From the NCBI GenBank assembly GCA_028768545.1, contig CP054838.1, positions 4,089,001 through 4,153,000 on the forward strand: a DNA stretch of 64,000 nucleotides. The letters run 5' to 3'. Below are positions 26,439 to 36,722 of the stretch, piece after piece. The notes below the pieces were generated by a model that did not search any database, was not told where the DNA came from, and saw only the letters and a list, made by a program, of their open reading frames with translations. Each line of letters opens with the position of its first letter. Position 1 is the first letter of the stretch. The translations under genes were made by a program, and so were the position numbers. This DNA comes from Desulfobacter sp. Its GTDB lineage: Bacteria > Desulfobacterota > Desulfobacteria > Desulfobacterales > Desulfobacteraceae.

Positions 26439-26796
26439 TCAACACATCCTTAACGATCTGGATGAGCATATCCATGTTAAATGGTTTTAACAATATTTTG
26501 GACACCCCTTTGATTTTTTCAATTTCAGGGGCAAGCCGCACACCTGTACAGAGAATTGCAGGCAAATCTTTCCTTAAATCGTGAATTTTTGCCACCAGTT
26601 GGTCTCCGGTCATTCCGGGCATGGTATAATCGGAAATCAGCAGGTCATACCGGTTTGGATCCTTTTCAAACAAGGCCAGGGCAGCCAGAGGATCGGTAAG
26701 GGTATCCACCTCATATCCATAATCTTCAAGCATTTCCTTGCCCACTTCTGCCAAATATTTCTCATCATCCACAAAAAGGATGGTTTCCTGTCCCAT
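26422..26796 (-). CDS. Single-domain response regulator (CheY-like)
   Basis: A 124-residue receiver with the acidic pair in FVDDEKYL, phospho-acceptor Asp in LLISDYTMPGMTGDQL, the Thr in LCTGV and Lys in LLKPFNM. There is no output domain. It resembles the stand-alone receivers with a DYTMPGMTG motif common next to hybrid kinases in Desulfobacterota; a cognate kinase is not in the window. Confidence 0.88.
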   Translation of the reverse strand: MGQETILFVDDEKYLAEVGKEMLEDYGYEVDTLTDPLAALALFEKDPNRYDLLISDYTMPGMTGDQLVAKIHDLRKDLPAILCTGVRLAPEIEKIKGVSKILLKPFNMDMLIQIVKDVLNEPGT

Positions 26797-27511
26797 TACC
26801 GTGCCCCTCCTTTACTGACAAGCCATTCCACAGTTACGAGACTCAGGGTCCCAATTTTTTGGGCATAGACCTGTTTATTAATTTTCAACTCTTGAATTTG
26901 GGTCAGAATATCAGATTAAAAGCTTTTTTGAAAAGGGATAATAAATTGTTCAATGCAATTGCCATCATTTTATCTTTGGAAAGCTCAATATGCAGGCGGT
27001 GTCACCCGGAATGATAAAAGCCCCCTGAAGCTGCCGGGTATATACCTTTGCCAAATCTCCGTTTAGGACAACAAAACACACCCGCGCATCATGAAATCGG
27101 TATAGACATAATGGCCACCATCACCTCCACAAGGGTAAACCCGCGGTGATCAAGGGGTGAATTCCCCAAAAAACCTGATCTGATCATGGAAAAACCGCTT
27201 CTTGTAAAATGTTTCCTTGTTCCATTTTTCCTGTCCTTTTTGGACTGCATCATCCTTGACCCGTCACAGGATGGCCGGGAGTTGAAATTTCAGCCCATCC
27301 CCCTGTCCTGTCCCGGTTCTCAAAATTATAGTCCAGCCAAAGATATCAGAGTGAATGCTTTTTTGAAACGGGGTAACATAAATTTTTAAATCCCCATATT
27401 AAACCCCATAGATTCCCCCCCATAAATTAAACCCTTGATTAAACGGGCCTGTGCACATAGGATTCCTCTTATTCCAGACTATAGAGGTCCAAAATTACAA
27501 CTTGGAAAAAA
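26797..27511. other. Gene-poor region with a pilin relic
   Basis: About 700 bases with no intact gene. The only recognisable content is the prepilin-like relic on the minus strand (26965-27187). The rest (26797-26964 and 27188-27511) is AT-rich and shows nothing I can name. Confidence 0.5.
26965..27187 (-). pseudogene. Relic of a type IV pilin/pseudopilin gene
   Basis: From ATG 27187 the minus strand reads a short leader, HRG, then FTLVEVMVAIMSI, the prepilin peptidase site (G before F, Glu5) and hydrophobic helix of type IV pilins or type II secretion pseudopilins. It stops at TGA after about 34 codons. In another frame the DNA continues as DARVCFVVLNGDLAK and LQGAFIIPGD, which looks like a pseudopilin body, ending at 26967. 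The central part seems deleted and the frame shifted. No other secretion or pilus genes are near. Confidence 0.6.
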
Positions 27512-28474
27512 ATGAAACCACCTGAATTGAGAGATATGGGGGCCAAAACAAAGCCCAGAGCCCAAACCGCCCAGAAACGGATTCCTGAATCCATTCTCAT
27601 CCTGGCAGATATTGAGGGCAGTTCAGGCTGCCATACCCGGGAGGCTGCCCGGTTTATGGGCAAGGGCTGGCCCCAGGCCTGCCTTGACATGACCCTGGAT
27701 CTCAACGCCGTGGTAGAGGCATTGTTTAACTCGGGTGTGGGCCGAATTCATATCCAGGATTTCCACAGAACAGGATACAATATCATTCCCAGGCTTGTCC
27801 ATGACAATGCCACCCTCTCCCAGGGCTATCGCCAGGGGCATGTGCCGGGGATGGGCAATGTCAGGCATTTCCAGGGACTGATCATGCTGGGCATGCACGC
27901 CCCTTAAGGCAGCCGGGGGTTTTTACCCCATACCCTGACCTCGAGAATCGCAAATATCACCATCAAAAACGATCTCATATCCGAAGCCCAGCTTTTTGGT
28001 GCAGCCCTTGCCCCCATCCCGTTTTTCTTCTTTTCAGGCTGTCCTGTTGCCCGCAATCATACCCGAAAATTCATCCCAGGGGTGAGCTGTTTTGAAATTG
28101 ACAAAAAAAAACCGGGGTTCACCCCGTCTGCCTGGAGAAAACAATTGGCCAATGCCGCTGTCATGGCAGTTCAAAAAAGCCCGGGCCGGCCCTATGACCC
28201 CAAAGGCCCGTTTCAGGTCATTGTGACCATGGCCCAAAAAAAAGAGGCCTTATCCATAGGAAAACATTGGAAGATCAACCGGAAAGGGGCTAACCTTTTA
28301 TTTGAGACAGATAATTTTCCAACCTTATTCTGGACATTGTCCAGGCTGGCATATTTAAGGCCCTGGTCAGAGCGCCTGCTTCCCATTGGCCTGCCCCTGT
28401 ATCATCTCATGGGCAGGGCAGGCCTGGCCTGGGTCAAGAAAAAAGCCCCGGCTTTGGATAAAAACCAGGGCTAA
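27512..28474 (+). pseudogene. M55-family D-aminopeptidase (DppA-like) with a premature TAA
   Basis: One reading frame of 320 codons is interrupted by a single TAA (27905-27907) in GMHAP-stop-GSRGFLPHTLTSRIAN. Before it, ILILADIEGSSGC carries the metal-binding Asp/Glu, IQDFHRTGYNI has the DFH motif and LIMLGMHA the catalytic-site His; after it, HTLTSRI, AALAPIPFFFFSGC and the C-terminal region are intact. M55 enzymes are zinc D-aminopeptidases that cleave D-Ala peptides. The body is otherwise undamaged, so the stop is recent, an error, or suppressed. As it stands only the first 131 residues would be made. Confidence 0.8.
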
Positions 28475-28504
28475 ATTCCGGATGAATACGATTGTCCCGG
28501 GGCG

Positions 28505-29962
28505 CTATTTTTTCTTTTTGGCCATGGCTTCCCGGAACAGGCTTTCCATGGTACCCATGGATTTGGATTTCTGGGCCCCTGCAAAGGCTTTCCAATTATC
28601 CGGATCCTTTTGATCCGGGGGAGCCAGAGTAATGCGGCGCTTGTCCTCATCCACATCCTGAACCAGAACCTGTGCCTGATCACCGGGTTTAAGGGATTCA
28701 AATTTTGATCCTTGTTCGGACTGGCGGATGCTGGACATGGGCATCAGCCCAGTGATTCCAGGTGCCAGATTCAAAAAAAGCCCAAACCCTTCTTTTTTCT
28801 CTAAGGTGACCTCTACCACGGTTCCGGGGGCATACTTGGCGCTGGCCCCTGTCCAGGGATCTCCTGCCGCATCTTTCATGCTCAAAGAAATCCGTTTGCT
28901 GTCCATGTCAATGGCCTTGACCACCACCTGCACGGTCTCGCCCTGGCTGACCTCGTCTTCGGGGCGAACCACCCGTCTGACATGGCTCATCTCAGAGATA
29001 TGCACCAGCCCGTCCACACCCGGGGCAATTTCCACAAACACCCCAAAGGAAGCCATGCGGACCACTTTCCCGCTGACCTGGTCCCCGGGTTTAAATGTCG
29101 TGCCCATATTGTCCCAGGGATTGCCCGAGGTCTGTTTGACAGAAAGGGAAATTTTAGGGTTGTCCGAATCCCAGTTTTCAATTTTCAAAATCTTGACCAT
29201 GATCAGATCATCCACATGGACCACCTCATCGGGTTTTTCCACCCGGGACCAGCTCAGCTCGGAGATATGGGCCATGCCCTCAACCCCGGGTGCCAATTCC
29301 ATAAACGCCCCATAGGACATCAGCTTGGTCACTTTTCCCTGAACCAGATCGTCTGCGTCAATGGTTTTCATGAAAGCTGCCCGCTCTTCTCTGATCTGCT
29401 CGTTGAGCAGTTCCCTGCGGGAGACCACGATATTCCTGCCGTTTTCCTCAAACCGGGTAATGAGAAAATGATGGGTCTGGCCCAAATAATCTTCAGGGGT
29501 TTCCACATACTTAACATCCATCTGGCTCACCGGGCAAAAGGCCCTTTTTCCCAGGATATCCAGGGCAAATCCCCCTTTGACGACTTCTGCCACCCTGCCT
29601 TCAACCGGGGTTCTGCCGCGATAGGCATCTTCAAGCATGTTGGCCATGCCGGCACCGGAAATGGCCTTGGACAGGATCACTTCACTTTCGCTCAAGGAGA
29701 CCACATAGAGTTTGATTAGGTCATTGACCGCATAGGGGAATTCATTATTTTCATCCAGCAGTTCAATCTTGTCCACCACCCCGTCGCTTTTGGTGCCCGT
29801 ATCAATATATACAGACTGCCGCCCGATGGAGATGATCTGCCCTTCGACCATATCCCCCTGTTTGAGTTCTTGGCTCACCTTTTTATCGTAGGACTCAAAC
29901 ATTTGTTCAAAACTCATCTCTTCAAAATCTTGGGTCCCTTTGTCTTCAAACTCGTCGCTCAT
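28505..29962 (-). CDS. rpsA: Ribosomal protein S1 homologue (multiple S1 RNA-binding domains)
   Basis: A 485-residue protein with an acidic N-terminus (about 1-35) and about five S1 repeats, recognisable by GxVxGxV and SYGAFMELAPGVEGMAHISELSW or SFGVFVEIAPGVDGLVHISEMS. It ends in a Lys-rich tail. S1 proteins bind mRNA and help initiation; this shorter form may be the main S1 or an S1-like paralogue. The ATG 29962 is chosen because GGGAGAAG lies 4-11 bases upstream; a longer frame to 30013 has no such site. The 220-base upstream gap must hold its promoter. Confidence 0.85.
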   Translation of the reverse strand: MSDEFEDKGTQDFEEMSFEQMFESYDKKVSQELKQGDMVEGQIISIGRQSVYIDTGTKSDGVVDKIELLDENNEFPYAVNDLIKLYVVSLSESEVILSKAISGAGMANMLEDAYRGRTPVEGRVAEVVKGGFALDILGKRAFCPVSQMDVKYVETPEDYLGQTHHFLITRFEENGRNIVVSRRELLNEQIREERAAFMKTIDADDLVQGKVTKLMSYGAFMELAPGVEGMAHISELSWSRVEKPDEVVHVDDLIMVKILKIENWDSDNPKISLSVKQTSGNPWDNMGTTFKPGDQVSGKVVRMASFGVFVEIAPGVDGLVHISEMSHVRRVVRPEDEVSQGETVQVVVKAIDMDSKRISLSMKDAAGDPWTGASAKYAPGTVVEVTLEKKEGFGLFLNLAPGITGLMPMSSIRQSEQGSKFESLKPGDQAQVLVQDVDEDKRRITLAPPDQKDPDNWKAFAGAQKSKSMGTMESLFREAMAKKKK

Positions 29963-30182
29963 GTTTCTTCTCCCGGATCCAAGTGATCCGTAAATATTAA
30001 TTGTGTCTGCCATACCTTGGTCAAGGCAATATTGCCTCTTTTTTCAACAGGGGTCTGATTTAATAAGGACAATCCGCACCCGCTCTGTTATTTACCAGGA
30101 GTTTCAAGATATCGCCAATCTTTTTTAACCGGGCCAATAATAATTTTTAAGATTTGCATGCCCATGAACAATCAAAATAGAT

Positions 30183-32003
30183 TTAGTCTCCAAGGGCGAT
30201 GAGCAGCTCCTGGGCCATTTCCCGGGTAATTCCCGGCACCCGGGCCAGGGACTCAGGCGTCTGCTGTCGAATATTTTTCACCCCTTTAAACCGGGTTAAA
30301 AGCAGTTTCTTTTTCTTGGGACCGATGCCGGGAAGCCCGTCCAGAACAGAGGCCTGCCCTCTTTTTTCCCTGCGCTTGCGCTGGAAGGTAATGGCAAACC
30401 TGTGGGACTCATCCCTGACCTGCTCCAAAAGAAAGAGGGCTTTAAGGGCCTGGGCCGTGTTCAGGGGGTTTGACCGGCCCGGAAGATAGATCTTGTCCGC
30501 CTTTTCCCCCTTGGCCTTGTCTTTTTTGGCCAGGCCTGCCAGGCAGAATTCCCCTTCAAGGCCCAGGTCTTTGACCACGGCCATGGCCATGCCAAGCTGC
30601 CCCTTGCCCCCGTCCACCACCAAAAGGTCGGGCCGGGCCATCTGGTTTTTTGACCGGAGAAACCGCCGGGTTAGCACCTGGGTCATATAAGCATAGTCAT
30701 CCTGACGAAGGATATCCTTGATAATATATTTTCGATAGGCATTCTTGTCCGGCCGGCCATGGGTAAAGACCACCATGGCGGCCACAGGGTCCCTGCCCTG
30801 GAGGTTTGAATTATCAAAACATTCAATCCGCTCGGGCAGTTTTTCCATGCCCAGAAGATTTTTAAGCATCACCAGGGCAGCCTGGGCCTCTTCTTCCCTG
30901 AGCTGGATCTTCTCAAGTTCTTTTTGGGCATTGACAACTCCCATCCGGGTAAGCTGCCGTTTTTCCCCCCGGATGGGATGATGAACGCGGACCCTATGGC
31001 TGGCCAGTGAGGAGAGTTCATCTTCAATCCTGCCCGGATTCTCAACAGCACGGCTCACAAGGATAAATCCCGGGATCTCACAGGTTTGTTTGTAATACTG
31101 GGGGATAAATGCGGCCAGCACCTCGTCTGCCTCCTTAAACCCAAGATCCAGGGGATAATGGGCCGTATCAATGAGCAGGCCTGATCTTACCCGCATCACC
31201 GTGACCACGGCCTTGCCCCTTTTCCAGGCAAGGCCCATGACATCCCTGTCCTTCTGGTCCGGGCAGACCACCACCTGCCGCTCCATCACCTGTTCAATGG
31301 CAAAAAGGATATCCCTGACCTGGGCGGCCTTTTCAAAGGCCTGGGCCTTGGCATGGGCCGCCATTTCCCGTTTAAGCTTTTTGGCCACATCATTGGACCG
31401 GCCCTGTAAAAAAAGAACCGCATCCTTTACCAATGCCCTGTACTCTTCAGGGTCCACCTCAATGCAGCAGACCCCGAGACATGCCTTGATCTGATAGTTG
31501 AGGCAGGGCCGGGACCTGTTCTTAAACTGGGTATCCTTGCATTTTCTGAGTTTAAAAATCTTCTGGATCTGTTTTAAGGTCTGGTTGACGCTTTTAACCG
31601 AGGAATACGGCCCAAAGTAGAGGGCCTTGTCATTTTTGATCTGCCGAACCTTCTGGATGGAGGGATAGGTCTGGTTCATGTCAATGCGAAGCAAAGGATA
31701 ATTTTTCCCGTCCTTTAACAGCACATTGTACTTGGGTGCATGGGCCTTGATCAGGTTGGCCTCCAGAATAAAGGCCTCATGGTCGGACTGGGTGATCACC
31801 AGATCAAAATCTGCGACCAGGGCCAGCAGGGCTGCGGTTTTGGCCTCTGTCTGCTCTTTTTTGACAAAATAAGAGGAGAGCCGCTTTTTTAAATCCTTGG
31901 CCTTGCCCACGTAAAGAATCTTTTTCTTTTTATCCTTCATAAGATAGACCCCGGGAAGGTGGGGGGCCTGGCCGTACTTTTCTTCAATCAAAGGGGAAAT
32001 CAT
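30183..32003 (-). CDS. uvrC: Excinuclease ABC subunit C
   Basis: The 606-residue protein has the N-terminal GIY-YIG nuclease domain ([29 protein letters not shown] region, residues 18-46), UvrB-interacting UVR segment, the RNase H-like endonuclease domain ([21 protein letters not shown]) and C-terminal helix-hairpin-helix DNA binding ([21 protein letters not shown]). It makes both incisions in nucleotide excision repair with UvrA/UvrB. The ATG overlaps the uvrB stop in ATGA, so translation is coupled. Confidence 0.97.
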   Translation of the reverse strand: MISPLIEEKYGQAPHLPGVYLMKDKKKKILYVGKAKDLKKRLSSYFVKKEQTEAKTAALLALVADFDLVITQSDHEAFILEANLIKAHAPKYNVLLKDGKNYPLLRIDMNQTYPSIQKVRQIKNDKALYFGPYSSVKSVNQTLKQIQKIFKLRKCKDTQFKNRSRPCLNYQIKACLGVCCIEVDPEEYRALVKDAVLFLQGRSNDVAKKLKREMAAHAKAQAFEKAAQVRDILFAIEQVMERQVVVCPDQKDRDVMGLAWKRGKAVVTVMRVRSGLLIDTAHYPLDLGFKEADEVLAAFIPQYYKQTCEIPGFILVSRAVENPGRIEDELSSLASHRVRVHHPIRGEKRQLTRMGVVNAQKELEKIQLREEEAQAALVMLKNLLGMEKLPERIECFDNSNLQGRDPVAAMVVFTHGRPDKNAYRKYIIKDILRQDDYAYMTQVLTRRFLRSKNQMARPDLLVVDGGKGQLGMAMAVVKDLGLEGEFCLAGLAKKDKAKGEKADKIYLPGRSNPLNTAQALKALFLLEQVRDESHRFAITFQRKRREKRGQASVLDGLPGIGPKKKKLLLTRFKGVKNIRQQTPESLARVPGITREMAQELLIALGD

Positions 32004-34003
32004 GGCTGATCCGTTTTAATCCGGGCGAGTTCCTTGATCTTGTCCCGGTAGAGGGCAGCCTGCTCAAATTCCAGGTTTTCGGCTGCCAAATTCATCTTGT
32101 ATTCCAGGTCCCTGATAAGATCTTCCAGATCCAGCTCTTCTCCCTCATAGGATTGAATTTCCTCGTTGACCGCAGCGGCCGTGTCCGGGTCACTATCCCG
32201 GTCAGACATGGAATAATCAAAGGGGTTGATCTTCTTGGAAATGCTTGCGGGAGTGATGTTGTGGGCCTGGTTGTACTCTCTTTGGATCTTTCTGCGGCGG
32301 TTGGTTTCCGATATGGCCTTTTTCATGGATTTGGTCTCTTTTTCCGCATACATGATCACCCGGCCGAATGCATTCCTGGCGGCCCTGCCGAAAATCTGGA
32401 TAAAGGATCTAAATGACCGCAAAAATCCTTCCTTGTCCGCATCCAGAATGGCCACAAGGGAGACTTCGGGAATGTCCAGCCCTTCCCTGAGCAGGTTTAT
32501 GCCGATGAGCACGTCAAACAGGCCCCGGCGAAGGTCCTGGATAATATCGATCCGCTCCACCGTGCCGATGTCCGAGTGAAGATACTTAACCTTGATCCCA
32601 AGATCCGTATAATAATCAGTAAGATCTTCGGCCATGCGCTTGGTCAGGGTGGTGACCAGAACCCGTTCTTTGGCCTCCACCCGCTTGAGAATCTCTTCGT
32701 AGAGATCATCCACCTGGGTCTTTGCATCCCGGATTTCAATGGGAGGATCTAAAAGCCCTGTGGGACGGACGATCTGTTCTGCCACCCTGTGGCCTGCCTT
32801 TTCCATCTCATAGTCGGCCGGGGTGGCTGAAACAAAAACGGTCTGGGGCACCCGTTCGTAAAATTCTTCAAACTTCAAAGGGCGGTTATCCACGGCAGAG
32901 GGCAGGCGGAACCCGAACCTTACCAGAGTCTCTTTTCTGGACCGGTCAGCCTTGTACATGGCCCCAAGCTGACTGACCGAGATATGGCTCTCGTCAAAAA
33001 ACAATAAAAACTCATCATCAATATAATCTAAAAGCGTAGGCGGGGGTTCTCCCGGTGCTCTTCCGGTGAGATGCCGGGAATAATTTTCAATCCCGTTGCA
33101 ATACCCGATCTCGTTGAGCATCTCAATATCATACTGGGTCCGTTCTTCCAGACGCTGGGCTTCGACCAGCTGATTTTCCTTGCGCAAAAACTCCAGCCGT
33201 TCTTTTAATTCAGCAATGATCCTTTCAACCGCCTTTTTCCGGGTCTGTTTCTTGGTTACATAGTGGGAGGCCGGATAAATCACCATCTGGTCAAAAGAGG
33301 CCAGAACCGAGCCTTTCAAAGGATCAATCTCTGAAATCTCCTCAATGGTGTCCCCGAAAAAATCAATGCGCACCGCCTTTTCCTCTTCATAGGCCGGAAA
33401 GATCTCCACCCGGTCCCCCCGGACCCTGAAGGTGCCCCTGTGAAAATCCGTATCATTTCTCGTATACTGGATATTAACAAACCCGGCAATCAGCTTTTCT
33501 CTGGGCATCTCCATATCCCGGTCCAGGGTGATCCTCAGGTCCAGATAATCTTCCGGCGCACCCAGGCCGTAAATACAGGAGACCGAGGCCACCACGATCA
33601 CATCTTTTCTGGCCAGAACAGAGCGTGTGGCAGAATGGCGCATCTTGTCAATGAGCTCATTAATGGAGGAATCCTTTTGAATATAGGTATCGCTTGAGGG
33701 GATATAGGCTTCAGGCTGATAATAATCATAATAGGAGACAAAATACTCCACACAATTATCCGGAAAAAGCATCTTAAATTCGTTATAAAGCTGGGCTGCC
33801 AGGGTTTTATTGGGGGCAATAATCAAACTGGGCTTTTCCACCTGGTTGATGATATTGGCCATGGTAAAAGTTTTGCCCGATCCTGTGACCCCTAAAAGCA
33901 CCTGGTGGGGCTCATTTTCTTTCACCCCCCTGACCAGGTATTCAATGGCGCCGGGCTGATCTCCCTTGGGTGAAAATTCAGATACCAGGTTGAATAATCC
34001 CAT
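32000..34003 (-). CDS. uvrB: Excinuclease ABC subunit B
   Basis: The 667-residue helicase-like protein has Walker A GVTGSGKT (39-46), the beta-hairpin region [12 protein letters not shown], motif II DESH, motif [11 protein letters not shown] and a C-terminal UVR domain ([22 protein letters not shown]). It verifies lesions and recruits UvrC. I start at ATG 34003 ([10 protein letters not shown]) because AGGAGG lies just upstream; the open frame extends 8 codons further. Operon with uvrC; uvrA is not in the window. Confidence 0.97.
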   Translation of the reverse strand: MGLFNLVSEFSPKGDQPGAIEYLVRGVKENEPHQVLLGVTGSGKTFTMANIINQVEKPSLIIAPNKTLAAQLYNEFKMLFPDNCVEYFVSYYDYYQPEAYIPSSDTYIQKDSSINELIDKMRHSATRSVLARKDVIVVASVSCIYGLGAPEDYLDLRITLDRDMEMPREKLIAGFVNIQYTRNDTDFHRGTFRVRGDRVEIFPAYEEEKAVRIDFFGDTIEEISEIDPLKGSVLASFDQMVIYPASHYVTKKQTRKKAVERIIAELKERLEFLRKENQLVEAQRLEERTQYDIEMLNEIGYCNGIENYSRHLTGRAPGEPPPTLLDYIDDEFLLFFDESHISVSQLGAMYKADRSRKETLVRFGFRLPSAVDNRPLKFEEFYERVPQTVFVSATPADYEMEKAGHRVAEQIVRPTGLLDPPIEIRDAKTQVDDLYEEILKRVEAKERVLVTTLTKRMAEDLTDYYTDLGIKVKYLHSDIGTVERIDIIQDLRRGLFDVLIGINLLREGLDIPEVSLVAILDADKEGFLRSFRSFIQIFGRAARNAFGRVIMYAEKETKSMKKAISETNRRRKIQREYNQAHNITPASISKKINPFDYSMSDRDSDPDTAAAVNEEIQSYEGEELDLEDLIRDLEYKMNLAAENLEFEQAALYRDKIKELARIKTDQP

Positions 34004-34132
34004 CTTCCTCCTCTGTACAAAATCCAATTTGCGGTTTATACTTTATGCCAAAATTGTCCAGCCCCATACCAGGCCGGAATTATTAATATACCATTAACGG
34101 CCGGGATAGGAAATGCGAATGGAGGAGAAAAA

Positions 34133-34528
34133 ATGGAAACCGTTGCTGTGGTAGGCGCCAGCCCCTTAAAAGAGAGATACTCAAACAAGGCCATTAACAT
34201 GCTCGAAGAATACGGCCACACCCCTGTGCCCGTGGCCCCCAAATATGACACCATTGAGGGAAAGCCGGTTTATACCTGCCTTTTGGATATACCTGAAAAC
34301 ATAGATACCGTAGCCCTGTATGTGGGGGTGGCCCGCCAGGAAAAAATTATCCAGGAAATCATCGACCTTAAACCCAGACGGGTGATTTTTAATCCAAACA
34401 CGGAAAACCCGCAAGTTTACGATCAGCTCAAATCCGCGGGCATCGAGATCCAGGAAGCCTGCACCCTGGTATTGCTCAAAACCAACCAATATTACGAGGG
34501 CGTTCAAAATTCTGTGTCAGTTGAATGA
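34133..34528 (+). CDS. CoA-binding domain protein (YccU-like)
   Basis: A 131-residue Rossmann-type CoA-binding protein: VAVVGASPLKERYSNKAINMLEEYGHTPVPVAP and VIFNPNTENP are typical. Function in the cell is unknown, although relatives bind CoA or acetyl-CoA. The left inverted repeat of the IS256 element begins at 34502, so the last nine residues (after YYEG) are encoded by IS DNA; family members end near here, so the change is probably harmless. GGAG precedes the ATG. Confidence 0.85.
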   Translation: METVAVVGASPLKERYSNKAINMLEEYGHTPVPVAPKYDTIEGKPVYTCLLDIPENIDTVALYVGVARQEKIIQEIIDLKPRRVIFNPNTENPQVYDQLKSAGIEIQEACTLVLLKTNQYYEGVQNSVSVE

Positions 34529-35940
34529 AAGCTGATATACTCAGCTAAATAAGGAGAACTGACATGACCGAAGAAAACACCGAATTTGATTTTCAAAAAG
34601 CCCTTAAAGGCATCCAGGAAGGTAAACCCTTCACAGGTAAGGGCGGCGTCCTTACATCATTAATCAAAAATCTTGCTGAAGCTGCTCTTGAAGGAGAGTT
34701 GGAGTCCCATCTCGGGCAGGAAGTTTCTGCCAACCGCCGTAATGGAAAAAGCAAAAAGACCATTAAATCCCTGGATGGTAAATTTGAGCTGGAAACCCCG
34801 CGTGACAGGGCCGGAACCTTCTCTCCACAGATCGTCAAAAAACATCAGACAACGCTCAGCGATGAAATTGAAAGAAAGATAATAGCCCTTTACGGCCTGG
34901 GCATGAGTTATAATGATATGGCTTCCCATTTACAGGAAATCTATGGACTTGAGATTTCAAATGCCACTCTGAGCACCATTACCGATAAAATCATCCATAC
35001 CGTCAAAGAATGGCAGGCCAGGCCGTTGGAAAATGTGTACCCAATCATATGGCTTGATGCCATACATTATAAAGTACGAGAAAACGGAAAGGTCGGCAGC
35101 AAAGCCGTTTACACAATTCTTGGGGTGAATATCGAGGGCCGCAAAGAGGTTCTTGGGCTGTACATATCCGAGAATGAGGGTGCGAACTTCTGGCTGCAGG
35201 TGTTAACAGACCTTTCAAACCGAGGGGTAAAAGATATCCTGATTGCCTGTGTTGATGGTCTAAAAGGTTTTCCCGAGGCCATTGAGACCATATTCCCGGA
35301 CACAGAAGTTCAACTCTGCGTAGTCCACCAGATCCGAAATTCATTGAAATACGTTGGTTCCAAAAATAAAAAGGAATTTATGGCAGATCTAAAACGTGTT
35401 TATAAAGCGGTCAATAAGGATCTGGCCGAAGAAGAACTGGATATCTTGGAAAATAAATGGAATGACAAATACCCGATTGTGATAAAATCCTGGCGGAACA
35501 ACTGGGAACGCCTCAGTCATTTCTTTAAATATCCAGAAGAGATTCGACGGATAATATACACCACAAATACCATTGAGGCTGTGCATCGACAGTTTCGAAA
35601 ACTGACCAAAACAAAGGGATCATTCCCGAACCAGGACAGCCTGTTAAAGCTGCTTTACATGGGGATCCAGAACGCCAGTAAAAAATGGACAATGCCGATT
35701 CAAAATTGGTTACTGACAATCTCCCAGTTGGCAAGTTTCTTTGAAGGCCGGCTGGATAAAGAGCTGGGAATTTGATAGGGATTTATTTACAGATGGAAAA
35801 GATGGTTCCAGGAACTCCACTCCAGCAAAAGTCAACTCCTCCGACGTGGCTGATTGAAGGCCCATTCTCGGACCTGACTTTTACTTCCGCTGGCGCTGAG
35901 GCAGATCCGGGAACCGAAACCGTGACACAGAATTCTGAAC
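34502..35940 (+). mobile_element. IS256-family insertion sequence
   Basis: Imperfect terminal inverted repeats GTTCAAAATTCTGTGTCA (34502-34519) and TGACACAGAATTCTGAAC (35923-35940) match at 17 of 18 positions and flank one intact transposase. The 1,439-bp size fits IS256 elements. No 8-9 bp target duplication is visible at the ends, which suggests an old insertion, an adjacent deletion or recombination between copies. To the right lies the relic of a truncated surface protein gene. Confidence 0.82.
34564..35775 (+). CDS. IS256-family transposase (mutator type)
   Basis: An intact 403-residue DDE transposase with the catalytic Asp in IIWLDAIHYKVRENG, second Asp in ILIACVDGLKGFPEAI, the CVVHQIRNS motif and Glu in TNTIEAVHRQFRK. 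Length is normal for the family. AAGGAG precedes the ATG. No frameshift or stop interrupts it, so the element may still be mobile or may supply transposase to copies elsewhere. Confidence 0.95.
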   Translation: MTEENTEFDFQKALKGIQEGKPFTGKGGVLTSLIKNLAEAALEGELESHLGQEVSANRRNGKSKKTIKSLDGKFELETPRDRAGTFSPQIVKKHQTTLSDEIERKIIALYGLGMSYNDMASHLQEIYGLEISNATLSTITDKIIHTVKEWQARPLENVYPIIWLDAIHYKVRENGKVGSKAVYTILGVNIEGRKEVLGLYISENEGANFWLQVLTDLSNRGVKDILIACVDGLKGFPEAIETIFPDTEVQLCVVHQIRNSLKYVGSKNKKEFMADLKRVYKAVNKDLAEEELDILENKWNDKYPIVIKSWRNNWERLSHFFKYPEEIRRIIYTTNTIEAVHRQFRKLTKTKGSFPNQDSLLKLLYMGIQNASKKWTMPIQNWLLTISQLASFFEGRLDKELGI

Positions 35941-36196
35941 ATTCCTAATATTAGCCCCCCTTCCGCCGATGATATTCTGGACCTGAGCATCTGGTTTCTG
36001 TCCGAAGAAGGATGGACTGAGCATGGGGCCTATGATCTTGGCTTTGACGGCAGCCATACCAGCTTTACAGCCTCCGAACTGGGAATATATGCCGTAACAG
36101 GGACATCTGCGGTTCCTATCCCCGGGGGCGGCCTGGTTTTTTGGAACAGGACGTCTGAAAATTGCGGGCCTGAAAAAAAATCCAGAGTATAAATAA
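35941..36196 (+). pseudogene. 3' relic of a VPLPA-CTERM-like exported protein, cut by the IS
   Basis: Just right of the IS end a coding-like frame reads SPPSADDILDLSIWFLSEE, then FTASELGIYAVTG, then AVPIPG. After a one-base shift at the G5 run near 36124-36128, the DNA reads AAWFFGTGRLKIAG and ends LKKNPEYK at TAA 36194. VPIPGAAWFFGTG followed by a basic tail matches the VPLPA/PEP-CTERM sorting signal handled by exosortase. The N-terminal part is missing and presumably lay on the other side of the insertion or was deleted. Confidence 0.6.
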
Positions 36197-36214
36197 AACA
36201 AGGCCTGATTTTGA

Positions 36215-36244
36215 CCTGGTACGGGCAGCCGTGCCTGTACCAGG
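36215..36244 (+). terminator. Hairpin after the CTERM-protein relic
   Basis: A 13-bp stem (CCTGGTACGGGCA / TGCCTGTACCAGG, one wobble) with a 4-nt loop, 19 bases beyond the relic stop; probably its former terminator. Confidence 0.6.
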
Positions 36245-36722
36245 CAAATGAATTTAAACATGCCCGCCCAGGGGAAACTGCCTTTCTCCCCAAAAATAAA
36301 AATTCAGGGTAGCCCCCAAGGTTAAAAAGCGCCCCTTTCCCACCCCAGGAATCAAAACCACCACGGATAATTTTATCTCCCCTTTAAATATTATGGTTCG
36401 CAAATTTAAATAAGACCAAAACCCATGGATAAATCCGCGTTGGGACGTGCCCCCATTGGGGCGATCGCCGCTTGTAGGTCATAGAACCTACAAAGGATGA
36501 ATGGATTCGCCTATAAAAGACCACAAAAGCCACCTACCTATAAAATCAGATTTCAACCGATTGTGGAAAACCCGCAGCTTTATGACACTATATCCCGGAT
36601 GGACAACGGATGGGGTCCCCTGAAAATCAGGCCAGTTTATTTTAGACCCTCACCCCATAAAAAACAAAAGCAGATCGGCAGGATAAAATATAGCGGGTAA
36701 ACATCTAAATCGGAGGAAGGAT
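36245..36722 (+). other. Intergenic region with tandem hairpins and a possible 67-codon frame
   Basis: Upstream of the acyl-CoA ligase are, in order, a GCCCC/GGGGC hairpin (36449-36462), the palindrome GCGATCGC (36461-36468) and an 8-bp hairpin TTGTAGGT / ACCTACAA (36472-36493). An ATG at 36497 behind AAAGGA opens a 67-codon frame (to 36700, basic, aromatic, with PTYKIRF) of no recognised family. The structures could be a leader RNA or relic; I cannot assign a class. Confidence 0.35.

Noticed and set aside
27905..27907. Recoding of the TAA in the M55 peptidase
   Set aside because: No bacterial system is known to insert a special amino acid at TAA; a mutation or sequence error is more likely.
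35793..35945. Short plus-strand frame between the transposase and the right inverted repeat
   Set aside because: It ends at the IS border, has no start signal and no resemblance to known proteins; treated as the non-coding IS end.
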